Positions 18,346 to 27,311 of a stretch of DNA of 51,554 bases are shown here, piece by piece. The translations under genes were made by a program, and so were the position numbers. The DNA is taken from positions 4,433-55,986 of the forward strand of contig NZ_ABFU01000048.3 of the NCBI RefSeq assembly GCF_000171615.1. Direction: 5' to 3'. Below the pieces are notes generated by a model. That model had not been told where the DNA came from. It saw nothing but the letters and a program-made list of their open reading frames with translations, and searched no databases. The DNA is from Bacillus coahuilensis m4-4. Lineage in GTDB: Bacteria; Bacillota; Bacilli; Bacillales; Bacillaceae_K. Position 1 is the stretch's first letter, and each line of letters begins with the position of its first letter.

Positions 18346-19065
18346 TTATTCTACATTCATAGATAGCTCTACAAATACAGATGGTCCTGCAAGTCGAGCA
18401 ACTTCAACATGAACTTCTTCTAAGACTATATCCTTATGAATAATGACTGAACCAGTCGGGTCATATATATCTTTTGTTACTTTCTTCCCGATTAGTAGTG
18501 AATCTTGCTCTTTTCTAATATTTTCTAATTGTGACGGCGCAGATTCTTCTTTTACTTCCTCTACCATCACATCTTCCCTAGCTTCAGTTGCTGACTTTTT
18601 ATAATGATTCATCGCGTCTTCTTGTACTACAATAATATCTTTACCAAATGTTAAGACATGCTTAGCTTCTAAATAAGCATCTCCTTGATTTGAACGTAAA
18701 TCCATTCCTAAAATCAAACCATTTTCTTCATCTACATAGTATTCTGTGATTTCACCAATCAATTGACCTTTTCTAGTCATCACTCTTGTTTCGTTAATAC
18801 GAATTTTCTTGTTAACCAGTTGATTAGCAATTGGAATTTCATTTAAATCAATAACGGCACTTTCCGTTTCTACAGTAACAGCAAACTCACCAATTCCTAC
18901 CACTTTCTTAAATGGTATAGCTTTCACGCTTACTTCGTGTTCAATTGTTAAGAAATCAATCGAACCTTTTTCTGGATTTACGACTAGTGATTTTACTTTT
19001 CCTATCTCAGACCCGTCACCGATGCTAATAATTGGTAGTCCTTTAATTTCTGCGCTTTTTTTCAT
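18346..19065 (-). CDS. PRC-barrel domain protein
   Basis: The protein (about 239 residues from ATG 19065; a longer frame starts at 19089) has two PRC-barrel-like segments. The first is IKGLPIISIGDGSEIGKVKS with VVNPEKGSIDFLTIE. The second is TRVMTRKGQLIGEITEYYVD with GLILGMDLRS. A short C-terminal domain of charged residues follows. PRC barrels bind RNA or protein partners (RimM, photosynthetic reaction centre H). No role in pili is established. It lies between the acidic membrane protein and the VanW-like protein, 20-30 nt from each, so it belongs to the pilus operon. Confidence 0.75.
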   Translation of the reverse strand: MKKSAEIKGLPIISIGDGSEIGKVKSLVVNPEKGSIDFLTIEHEVSVKAIPFKKVVGIGEFAVTVETESAVIDLNEIPIANQLVNKKIRINETRVMTRKGQLIGEITEYYVDEENGLILGMDLRSNQGDAYLEAKHVLTFGKDIIVVQEDAMNHYKKSATEAREDVMVEEVKEESAPSQLENIRKEQDSLLIGKKVTKDIYDPTGSVIIHKDIVLEEVHVEVARLAGPSVFVELSMNVE

Positions 19066-19090
19066 GTTTACCACACCTATTCTGTTCAAA

Positions 19091-20552
19091 TTATTTTGCT
19101 AATTTAAATAATTGTATTTCTTGTTGTACTACTGGATAAGATTCAAATCGTTTCTCTAGCTCTACAATGAGCTCAGCTAAACTTTCTTGATCCTCGTTTT
19201 CAATATAAGATTCTACCAGCATTTTTGCAAAAACGTAATAATCCTTGTCGTGGAGATTTGGATGTAAATATTGTTTAATAAGATGTTGATACTCAGGTGC
19301 TTCAAGTTGCTGCTTTTCCTCTAAAAGTTGTTTTACGAATGTTTGGACAATCAAATGAGAGATTGATTTCTTTTCAGTCGTCTCAATTTCTACTACATGA
19401 TCTTGCTGTTCTAACTCTTCTTGTTCTACTTCATCACTCTCATCAAAGCTCTCTGCCGTTTCTTGTGTTTCTTCTAGCAGTACTTCATCTTGCTCTAAGG
19501 TCGTTTCTTCCTCAATAGATTCAGGTGATTGTAATTCGAACTCCTCTATTGCTGAAATGGAATGAGACTCTTTGCTTTCATTTTCGTTTTGAGCTGGTTC
19601 GCTTTCTGTATCTTGATTTAAGTTAGGAGTTTCTTCACTGTCTACTGAAGACTCGTCTATTTCAAAGAGATCTTGATCTGTTAAGCTATCTTCTTCATGA
19701 AGAACTGGAGTAGAATCTTCTTTGTTTGAATCATAGCTCAATTCTTTGTCTTCTTCTTCGGTATCGAGTTCTTCTTGGAATAAATCCTCGAGATAATCTA
19801 CAGGTGAATCTTCCTGTAATTCATCTATTTTCGTTGATTCTGTTTCTTCCGAATGGGATAAGCGGTCTGTTTGATCAAAAATCTCTTCAAGTTCAAGCTC
19901 TTCTTCATCCTGTGGAGGGGTATTTTCATCAACTAGAAGTGGAAGAACACTATCAAGTTCTTCTTCATCCACTTTCCCAGGTAATGAGTCTTCATCGTTA
20001 GGTAACGGCTCCTCTTCCAACGGTTCTTCTAAAATAGCGGCAAAGATTTCTTCTAATTCTTCATCTTCCAAATATTCATCACTATTTTTATTATCGGTAG
20101 AAACATCTGTTTTTGATGACTCTACGAATGGTAATTCTTTACTCTCCTTTACGTCGGACTTGGGGTGTTGAAGAGATGGCTCTTCATCTTGTAAATGAGA
20201 GATTGCTGAGACGTTGTTTGTTTTTTCAGGAGTAACTCGTGGAATGACTTGCTCCTCAAACTCATCCATATTTGACTCTTCTCCTTCATCGGCGCTAGTC
20301 AAACCTGAAAATGCAGGACTAAATCGTTTCTCAAGTATGTACGTCGAAAATAGTACTAGAATGAACAAAACGATAAGGACGGCCCCAACAGGATAGGAAA
20401 TAGAAGCTATCATTCCAAGTAATGAAATAAATAAGGCCACACTTGCTAAAATTATTTTTCCTTTTAAGCTGAAATCCAATAGGTAAAAAGTATAGTATTG
20501 GTAGTAATAGTAAAAAAGCTACGACAATTAATAACAAATTCACCGCATTCAC
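19091..20552 (-). CDS. Acidic membrane protein of unknown function, first gene of the pilus operon (with an apparent frameshift)
   Basis: I do not recognise this family. ATG 20552 starts MNAVNLLLIVVAFLLLLPIL. One base must be removed from the T4 run at 20462-20465 to join it to LKGKIILASVALFISLLGMI and a third helix. The corrected protein has about 486 residues with three N-terminal membrane helices. A Glu/Asp/Ser-rich, probably disordered stretch of about 300 residues follows. A C-terminal helical domain of about 100 residues (KKSISHLIVQTFVKQLLEEK.., YYVFAKMLVESYIENEDQES) resembles helical-repeat packing. The layout suggests a membrane-tethered scaffold with an adaptor domain, which is inference. 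Confidence 0.7.
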
Positions 20553-20618
20553 TCCCTTCTTTTCAATTTTTCTTATTTTTTTCTTGATGTATCAACTTTT
20601 TTCGACTACTAGATATTG

Positions 20619-20624
20619 TATAAT
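20619..20624 (+). promoter_or_regulatory. Possible -10 element in the divergent pilus intergenic region
   Basis: TATAAT on the plus strand lies 32 nt before the first pseudopilin gene. The opposite strand reads TATACAAT over the same bases, a possible -10 for the leftward operon. No good -35 box is seen for either, so divergent overlapping promoters are only suggested. Confidence 0.35.
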
Positions 20625-20655
20625 AAAGTGAAGTATTTTAAAAGAAGGTGTGTGA

Positions 20656-21153
20656 ATGAAACATTCAAAATTAATAAAAAATAATAATGGCTTTACACTC
20701 ATTGAGCTTTTAGCTTCTATCACCATTCTTAGTATTATTCTCCTAAGCTTTATGAACTATTTTATTCAAGCAAGTACATACACGAGTTACAATCAAGAAA
20801 AAACGGTTGCCGTCAATGTTGCAAGGAATGTGATGATGTTTATGGAAAAACAAAACTATCTGCAAATGAGAGATCGGTTCGAATCCACTTCCGTTAACCA
20901 ACCGCTTGAAGTACTAATCTGTGGTAGTGAAGGCTACAACATGTATCCTTCCTCTGAAACGCCTGATGTATCCTGCAGTCCTATTACTATAAATAACGAT
21001 CCTTTTGAAGTTGTTGTCTATCAAAATGGAGAAGAAACGGAAGAAAGCAAAGGACATTACTTACCAATTCAGGTGGAAGTGAGGTGGGACCGAAATGGAA
21101 ATAGCGAAAGTACAACAGTGGAAGGAACGATTAAAAGCGAGGATCTCAGATAA
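20656..21153 (+). CDS. Type IV minor pilin / pseudopilin
   Basis: The 165-residue protein has leader MKHSKLIKNNNG and the pilin helix FTLIELLASITILSIILLSF, so it should be processed by the prepilin peptidase in the facing operon. The globular part has two cysteines (VLICG.., VSCSP) about 26 residues apart. AAGAAGGTGTG precedes the start. It is the first of three plus-strand genes that together look like the minor-pilin (GspI/J/K or PilV/W/X) complex that primes assembly. By position it would be the PilV/GspI-like member. Confidence 0.85.
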   Translation: MKHSKLIKNNNGFTLIELLASITILSIILLSFMNYFIQASTYTSYNQEKTVAVNVARNVMMFMEKQNYLQMRDRFESTSVNQPLEVLICGSEGYNMYPSSETPDVSCSPITINNDPFEVVVYQNGEETEESKGHYLPIQVEVRWDRNGNSESTTVEGTIKSEDLR

Positions 21154-21706
21154 CAAAGGAGTTACATTAATTGAACTTCTAGCAACAATGGCGATCATGA
21201 GTATTCTATTACCTGTCTCATATGGCGTATTATTAACGGGATTTAGAGCATATGAAATGATCACTATTGAAGGCCAATTCAGAGAAGATGCCGACTATAT
21301 TTCTGCACTTATAATACAAACCTTATATACTACTCCATTTGATGATTCTAAAATATGTGACGGAGAAGCAGCAGGTGAATGTGTAAGTTTTATTGATAGT
21401 ACGACTTCCACAGTAGAGCAAGGTTCTTCTTTCTACTATGTTAACGAACAAGGTGAAGTCGACGCACAAACGACCACAAATGTAAGACTAGTAGAACAAA
21501 ACGGAAGCACATTCTGGGAGATAGGCGGTAATGTCATTCCGACTACATCGACTTTTGAGAATTCATCTATATCTCTTACCTGTACTAAAACAACAGACTA
21601 TAACGGAGCAACCTTGTGTTCAGAGGGTATCATTGATTTACATATAGTGGCAAATGATCAAGAGTCAAACAGGTCATTAACATTAGATAGTCAATTTGCT
21701 TATTAA
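21095..21706 (+). CDS. Type IV minor pilin / pseudopilin (PilW/GspJ-like)
   Basis: The 203-residue protein has a 22-residue leader ending SDNKG, then VTLIELLATMAIMSILLPVS, with Glu at +5. The globular part carries four cysteines. The start at ATG 21095 lies 59 nt inside the previous gene behind GAGGTGGG, so the two genes overlap and are probably co-translated. Its length and place in the cluster fit the PilW/GspJ type. The exact class is inferred from order. Confidence 0.82.
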   Translation: MEIAKVQQWKERLKARISDNKGVTLIELLATMAIMSILLPVSYGVLLTGFRAYEMITIEGQFREDADYISALIIQTLYTTPFDDSKICDGEAAGECVSFIDSTTSTVEQGSSFYYVNEQGEVDAQTTTNVRLVEQNGSTFWEIGGNVIPTTSTFENSSISLTCTKTTDYNGATLCSEGIIDLHIVANDQESNRSLTLDSQFAY

Positions 21707-21719
21707 AGGAGGGTCTAAG

Positions 21720-23729
21720 TTGAAGTCATTATTAAATAATAAAGGGAACACGTTACTAAACGTTATGATTACGACAGTCGTTCTTGTAACGGTAGGTATG
21801 GCGATTGTTTCCGCATCCATTGGTGGTGCTAAGAGGACTGAAGTTAGGGAGACCGATATTAATATTACGTATGATGCGTTAAAAGTTGTCGATAGAGTCA
21901 CTGCTGAGCTGTCCACAAAGCTTTCAGACCCTACAAATGTAGACTATGCCCTAGCAAATAGTAATTTCTTGTATAACTTAAATAATAAACTTGGTCTTGA
22001 AACATTGAATTCAGTGACTGATCTATTTATGAATGAGAGTAACTCTGATACGTATTTAGAATCTATCGAATGTATTAACTTAATCGATATTACGGATGGT
22101 AACATCACATCAATTGGTTCAGATTCGTGCGTTGGAAACGTATCCTCTCTATATCCTACTGCCCCGTTTGATCTGGATCGAAATTTATTTACCAGAGTGT
22201 ATGATATTGTCGTTGTTACCAACACACCTGACGATCAAGAAGGATTTGTTCAGCGCACAGCGATAAAAAGAGTCATTCTCTCACCTATCCCAAGCTTCTT
22301 AAAATATGCTGTAGGTGCTGGTGAAACCCTTCATTTAAATGGATCCCCTTCTATTGTTGGAAACCTTTATGTTAATGATTTACTTATTCAGAAAGATGCA
22401 GAATACACGACACAATCTCAAGCGTTAAATGTGATTGATACACCGTACCCTTCTATTTACGGTGACCTTTTCACTAATATTAATACGGCTAATTATACTA
22501 GCTTAAAAGAATTGGTGTATCCATCAACACCTGATAGTGAGATTAAGTTTTATAAAGAAGACGCACCAGAGCTCTACCATGACAGTCAGTTTGTAGACAT
22601 TGATTTTAACGAAACGATTGCTGAAAAAGGGGAAGCGATGCTTGCTGCGAATGATTTATCGTCTGGAGATTATAGTGGAACGTTAGCAGAACGGATTGCA
22701 TCTAAGTTTGGCCTAGGTAGTGTGTTACCTGTAGATGATATAGTTGAAGATATTCTAGGAAATATAACAGATATTCTAGATGAGATTGACCTCACTGATG
22801 CGGATCTATTTCGAGATGATGGGAGCTTAACACAAATCCGCCACATAGGAGATGTAGTGGTATTAGCATTAGATACTCCAATGAACTTAACGGATGTTGT
22901 TGTAAACGGGGATATCACCATTATAACAGACCAACCTGTCTCAATTGATAACATCATAAGTACAGGTAACGTCTCCCTTGTTAACATTTCTAATACGCTT
23001 GAAATTACGGGAGATATTATCACGACTGGGAGTTTCTCCATAGAAGCTCAAGAGCAATTAAATATTGCTGGAAATATTTATTCAGAGGGAAATGCCTTTA
23101 TTAAATCACTAGATTCTACTATTGATTTACGAGGGGATATGGTAGTAAGAAATGGTGAACTCATTATCTCGGGGAACGATAACGAAACGTCCCGCGGTGA
23201 AGCAGAGAACGATACCATTTTATTTGATTCTGTCATTTATGTGGAAAAAACGGCAGAAATCAGCAACCTAAATATAAAAGGCGGATACGAAATCCCTGGT
23301 GATGAAACGTCTAAACGAAAGAAACTTATTCTTCTTAGCGGGGATGACCTGTTATTAACGAGAATGAATGAGTTCAGGAATTTCTCTGACAGCCGTGAAA
23401 CAGAAGGTCAATTATTACCATTTGATGAAGACATCGAACCTCTTCAGGCATTTTTCTATACGGATACAAACGCAGTACTGTATGGGGTAGGCTCTCAATT
23501 TTTCATTGAAGGGGGAATCTTCTCTAAAGGAGATCTTGAGATTAATGCCATAAGAGGCGAGGTTGTCAGTTTGGATAAATTAAACCCTACTAGTTCAAAT
23601 ATTAATCAAGAAGATCACTACAGTCGCTTTAATGTTGATTACGATCAATCCGTGTTAACAGATAATATCGATTTCCTGCCAAAGGTTGACCGGTTGTCTA
23701 TGTATAGTTCTGATTTAATTGTGAGGTAA
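21720..23729 (+). CDS. Large PilX/GspK-like pilin with beta-helix region
   Basis: TTG 21720 follows AAAGGAGGG at good spacing, giving MKSLLNNKG, then NTLLNVMITTVVLVTVGMAI. It is pilin-like with Gly at -1 but no Glu at +5, as in GspK-type tip pseudopilins. A frame also opens at TTG 21696, upstream of the ribosome-binding site. The protein has about 669 residues. Residues about 385-485 form short turns such as VVNGDITIITDQPVSIDNII, ITTGSFSIEAQEQLNIAGNI and DLRGDMVVRNGELIISG, resembling bactofilin-like or polymer-forming beta-helix repeats. It is the last gene of the plus-strand operon, followed by a strong terminator. It could cap the pilus tip. Confidence 0.78.
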   Translation: MKSLLNNKGNTLLNVMITTVVLVTVGMAIVSASIGGAKRTEVRETDINITYDALKVVDRVTAELSTKLSDPTNVDYALANSNFLYNLNNKLGLETLNSVTDLFMNESNSDTYLESIECINLIDITDGNITSIGSDSCVGNVSSLYPTAPFDLDRNLFTRVYDIVVVTNTPDDQEGFVQRTAIKRVILSPIPSFLKYAVGAGETLHLNGSPSIVGNLYVNDLLIQKDAEYTTQSQALNVIDTPYPSIYGDLFTNINTANYTSLKELVYPSTPDSEIKFYKEDAPELYHDSQFVDIDFNETIAEKGEAMLAANDLSSGDYSGTLAERIASKFGLGSVLPVDDIVEDILGNITDILDEIDLTDADLFRDDGSLTQIRHIGDVVVLALDTPMNLTDVVVNGDITIITDQPVSIDNIISTGNVSLVNISNTLEITGDIITTGSFSIEAQEQLNIAGNIYSEGNAFIKSLDSTIDLRGDMVVRNGELIISGNDNETSRGEAENDTILFDSVIYVEKTAEISNLNIKGGYEIPGDETSKRKKLILLSGDDLLLTRMNEFRNFSDSRETEGQLLPFDEDIEPLQAFFYTDTNAVLYGVGSQFFIEGGIFSKGDLEINAIRGEVVSLDKLNPTSSNINQEDHYSRFNVDYDQSVLTDNIDFLPKVDRLSMYSSDLIVR

Positions 23730-23745
23730 CGTATACTACCTAAAT

Positions 23746-23784
23746 AGAGGGTGGACCCTAGTCTTTTGGGCCCACCCTCTTTTA
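23746..23784 (+). terminator. Terminator of the plus-strand pseudopilin operon
   Basis: AGAGGGTGG (23746-23754) pairs with CCACCCTCT (23772-23780), with inner CCC/GGG pairs, followed by a short T run. It lies 16 nt after the stop at 23729. Confidence 0.88.
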
Positions 23785-23862
23785 GTATCAAAAGCAAGGA
23801 ATGAAAATGATGAGGATTCGTACATTTTATTGTGCGCATGTATAACCTTTTATTTTGCATAG

Positions 23863-23897
23863 AAAAAAGACGAACTACTAATAGTCCGTCTTTTTCG
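23863..23897 (-). terminator. Terminator downstream of the VWA protein gene
   Basis: On the minus strand AAAAAGACG and ACTA pair with TAGT and CGTCTTTTT, with one mismatch between the helices, and end in a T run. The A/T arms make it potentially bidirectional, insulating the convergent operons. It overlaps the end of the VWA gene. Confidence 0.75.
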
Positions 23898-23898
23898 T

Positions 23899-26800
23899 TT
23901 ACCATCTTCCCTCAATTGAATCTCCGCCATCTCCGTTACCATCACCTGGGTCTCCACCAGAAGAGCCTTTAATGATTTGGAATGTAGCTGAATCTTTAAT
24001 TGGATCTCCGTTGGATAATGTCTCTTCGGCCGTAACCGACACTTTTGTATATCCAAGGCTTTCTGGAATCAGATACCATACATTTTCATCTTCATTATAG
24101 ATCACTCTCATAATGTCTTGCTCTGAAGAGATAACCTCTGCTAAATTTTTGTTGGTTGCATTGGATGGGTTGTAGATTAAATAATCATCTACATTTATGC
24201 TTTGGTCGTCTAGATACACCGTAATGACTGGCTCTTTGAATTTTATACTTAGAAGTGGATAATATGGTCTAATTACCGTAATGTCTATCCGTTTCTCCGT
24301 TCCAGAACCATCAGTGGCTTGAACGACTAATTTTGCTTCGCCTCGTATTTTCCCGTTAATCCAACCTTCTACCGTATTACCAGACACACTTGCTTGTTCA
24401 AAGCTTGCAATTGGCGTAAGGGATAGTGGAAGAAGTGGATCAATCACTTTAATGTCTAACTCTTTATTCGTGGCATTTTCAGGTAGTACTGTAATGGTGA
24501 CACCCTTTGTCTCATTCTCATTAACACTGATTGATTCTGGAGAGATGAGAATTTCTTGAACTGAGACGAATGGATCAATGACTGTAATAGGAACTTCAAT
24601 AACCGTTTCAGAACCATCTAAGGCTCTTACCTCAAGTACTGCGGTACCTTCTGAAATACCTGATATCGTCGAGTTATTGGCTAATACGGCAACTGTTCCA
24701 TTCCCACCGTCAGCTCGGGTCTGCTCTTTGATTTTCACTTCATATTGTTTGTTTGTTGCATTTGCTGGAAGAACGGATACCGTAAAGGATTCTTCATCTC
24801 CAATTTCCAATTCAATCGGATTCGGTCGAACTGTGATCTCTTCTACGTACTGATCAATATAGATGGTTTGCTTTACAGTCGCACCGTTTCCGAATCCTCC
24901 AGTTGCTTTAACACTTACTTCATACTTACCAGGCTCTGTTAATCGTTTTGTTGTAGTAGGATCAAATGCTTCTGGTACAGATGGTATTCCATCCTTCGTA
25001 TGTTGATACGTATAGACAACATTATTACCCGGTACTAGTCTTGATAACTCTGCTACCACATCGTCATACGTATGATCATTGTTACTCAGGATTGAGCCTG
25101 ATGCCTGTTCAGATAGTTGTAGTTGTGGTTGGAAATAAAGGATACCCTTTGTATCTTTACTATATAAGCTTTCTAGACCTACAATTTTCGTACCTTCTGA
25201 TACGAAGGATAGTTCTTTTACCGGTTCTTTCTTAAGACCAAACGATTCTGCTTTTGTGGCATCCGTACGGTCTAAGACAGCTCCTGTTAATCGTTCTACT
25301 TTCTGAATCACTCCATTGGCAAAACCATCATAAGCGACTAATGCACTTTCATTAATACGAACTTTACTTGTAAGTGATTGTGACCTTGAGATACCCGTTA
25401 ATGTTGCAGAACCTGGACCTGAATCTGAATCAACATAGGTTACGGTTGCATTTGGGATCGAAACATTATTTAAAGCCCAGTCTGTTTCTAACGTAATTCC
25501 ACCTTTTAGTGGATTTGTTGTGAAGACACCATTTTTATATGGAAGTGAATCTCGATACGTGATATACGCAACATTTCTCCCATTTTCCACTACTTTGTTT
25601 GTTGTCACATTAGAAGTTTTCCCAATTAAACTTACTCCTTCAGGTAATTCCTGGCGTATGACAATTTGAGATAGGTTCCCATCTACTCCAGGTGCTACTT
25701 CCGCAGATGGAGTTAATGAATAATTGATGGTGAAATCATTTTCTTGATTGTTTGAATCTCCACTCATTTTCACTAAACTATCAATTGAATTGGTGACACC
25801 TTTCACTTCAAGAGTCCCGTTTAGAGAGGCTGGTGCGTTTTTCATAACTGTGATAGTCACAGGGTCATGAACTTTAGTTTTCGTGTTCCCTTCTAAATCT
25901 TTATACGTAAGGGTAATATTATCAAAAGTATAGACTCCTTCTTGTTTAAACTCTAATGGTAGGTTAATGGGAACGGCAGCAGGAGTTCCGTTTTCATAAC
26001 TGAATGTGTGTTTAATAAATAAATGGTTTCCTTCTTTACGTGCTCCAGAGTTTTCTGGAACGACAATTTTATTACTATACTTCGATAGATCAATCTTTAC
26101 TTCTACATCAACTTTTGGTGCAGCAACCTCTTCTGAAATATTCATGAGTACTTCATTAATGTCTTGTCCTATTGCGTTTTTGTAGGAGCCACCTGTAAGG
26201 TTCGCTAATTCGGCTAAGTAATCTCCATCTATTGAATCTCCGAACCCTAATGTATAAAGTTTAATTCCAGATGAGGATAGAGATTGAACTACTTTTTTGT
26301 CGTTTTGTTTCACCAGTTTTTCGAAATTGTTCTTATAGGTAGTAGCATTGCCATTTGGGTTATATGTGGTGTTCATATTATATTTCGTATTATTCTTATA
26401 GAAATAATCCCCCATTTTATACCAATACTTAGTTGTTTCAGTAAACTGATAAGTTAGGTCCGTATAGGATTGATATTCAACCCTGTCATTTCCAGAAGAT
26501 GAACCCCAGTAACTTTTATAGTATACTTTTTCGTCACTAAATGAAAATGTTGGGGTGCCATCTGTTAAGAAGATAATATTCTTATCCTTAGAGGATGAAT
26601 CAAATAGTTTCGATGCTACGTCTAGAGCCTCGGTATAATTCGTTCCTCCACTGGCTGAAAGTCCCATTGTCTTGTTATGGATCGTTTGTAATTTTGAATT
26701 AGTATAACTAGAGCTCCCCCATCCACTTGAGTCTGTTAAGGAAACTACATCTGTATTAGCATTAGAACTAAATGGAACAAATCCAAATCGGTCGCTCGTG

Positions 26801-27150
26801 TTCTGACCGTCGAAAAACATTAAAGCATTTGTCATGGCCGATTTTGCACTGTCTATACGCTTAACAGATGAATTACTTGCTACTTTAAAATCCATCGAAC
26901 CAGATTTATCAAAAACAAATACTAAATCAATTGGATCTCTTTCTGTTTGAGGATTTCCTGTTGGTGTTAGCATAAGATTTAAGCTTGCTTTAGCATTAGA
27001 GGTTGTGGGTAGTATGACAACACTTTGTGAAGGTGTTACGGACAAATTTACCGTAACATTGTTTGATGCAGAAGCCAAATTAGTACTAAAGATGAAATTT
27101 AATAGTAGTAAGAAAGTAAATAAATACGAGAATCTTGCCATTTGCTTCAT
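23899..27150 (-). CDS. Secreted VWA-domain protein with Ig-like (Big) repeats; candidate adhesin
   Basis: The 1083-residue protein has a Sec signal peptide (MKQMARFSYLFTFLLLLNFI.., cleavage after ASA near residue 28). A von Willebrand A domain spans about residues 60-330 with all MIDAS elements: DKSGS, the Thr in GGTNYTEAL and the Asp in FLTDGTP. A long beta-rich middle follows. Near residues 767, 863 and 967 begin three related modules sharing an NATNK motif (LPANATNKQYEVKI, LPENATNKELDIKV, NPSNATNKNLAEV), like Big_2 domains. The tail is glycine-rich and ends SIEGRW. No LPXTG sorting signal is present. It converges on the pseudopilin operon. VWA modules occur in type IV pilus tip proteins, so an adhesin role is plausible but unproven. 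Confidence 0.85.
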   Translation of the reverse strand: MKQMARFSYLFTFLLLLNFIFSTNLASASNNVTVNLSVTPSQSVVILPTTSNAKASLNLMLTPTGNPQTERDPIDLVFVFDKSGSMDFKVASNSSVKRIDSAKSAMTNALMFFDGQNTSDRFGFVPFSSNANTDVVSLTDSSGWGSSSYTNSKLQTIHNKTMGLSASGGTNYTEALDVASKLFDSSSKDKNIIFLTDGTPTFSFSDEKVYYKSYWGSSSGNDRVEYQSYTDLTYQFTETTKYWYKMGDYFYKNNTKYNMNTTYNPNGNATTYKNNFEKLVKQNDKKVVQSLSSSGIKLYTLGFGDSIDGDYLAELANLTGGSYKNAIGQDINEVLMNISEEVAAPKVDVEVKIDLSKYSNKIVVPENSGARKEGNHLFIKHTFSYENGTPAAVPINLPLEFKQEGVYTFDNITLTYKDLEGNTKTKVHDPVTITVMKNAPASLNGTLEVKGVTNSIDSLVKMSGDSNNQENDFTINYSLTPSAEVAPGVDGNLSQIVIRQELPEGVSLIGKTSNVTTNKVVENGRNVAYITYRDSLPYKNGVFTTNPLKGGITLETDWALNNVSIPNATVTYVDSDSGPGSATLTGISRSQSLTSKVRINESALVAYDGFANGVIQKVERLTGAVLDRTDATKAESFGLKKEPVKELSFVSEGTKIVGLESLYSKDTKGILYFQPQLQLSEQASGSILSNNDHTYDDVVAELSRLVPGNNVVYTYQHTKDGIPSVPEAFDPTTTKRLTEPGKYEVSVKATGGFGNGATVKQTIYIDQYVEEITVRPNPIELEIGDEESFTVSVLPANATNKQYEVKIKEQTRADGGNGTVAVLANNSTISGISEGTAVLEVRALDGSETVIEVPITVIDPFVSVQEILISPESISVNENETKGVTITVLPENATNKELDIKVIDPLLPLSLTPIASFEQASVSGNTVEGWINGKIRGEAKLVVQATDGSGTEKRIDITVIRPYYPLLSIKFKEPVITVYLDDQSINVDDYLIYNPSNATNKNLAEVISSEQDIMRVIYNEDENVWYLIPESLGYTKVSVTAEETLSNGDPIKDSATFQIIKGSSGGDPGDGNGDGGDSIEGRW

Positions 27151-27254
27151 TAATAGCCCCCCTTTTCAATACACGGTTATATTTACCTAGAATTTGTTTA
27201 TTTTTATGAATATTGTCCTAATCCAATTATAACAATCTTCTAATCTATATAACA

Positions 27255-27311
27255 CAAAAAAAGTTCACAATCATGTAAATTTTTTATTAAAAAATACACG
27301 ATAGTGAACTT
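27255..27311 (-). terminator. Long terminator after the diguanylate cyclase gene
   Basis: On the minus strand AAGTTCAC (27311-27304) pairs with GTGAACTT (27268-27261). The interior continues with near-complementary arms (TATCGTGTA/TTTACATGAT and TTTTTT/AAAAAA), then T7. It begins at the stop codon of the GGDEF gene and precedes the VWA gene leader. Confidence 0.82.

Noticed and set aside
21696..21719. Upstream TTG start for the PilX-like protein
   Set aside because: It precedes the AAAGGAGGG ribosome-binding site, which is correctly spaced for TTG 21720 and gives a normal short prepilin leader.
22670..23041. Minus-strand open frame of 123 codons opposite the PilX-like gene
   Set aside because: Low-complexity antisense shadow with no ribosome-binding site; the plus-strand gene explains the region.
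27151..27254. c-di-GMP riboswitch in the leader of the VWA gene
   Set aside because: The leader is short and AT-rich, and I see no GEMM-type conserved core. Only a terminator and a weak TATAAT are present.
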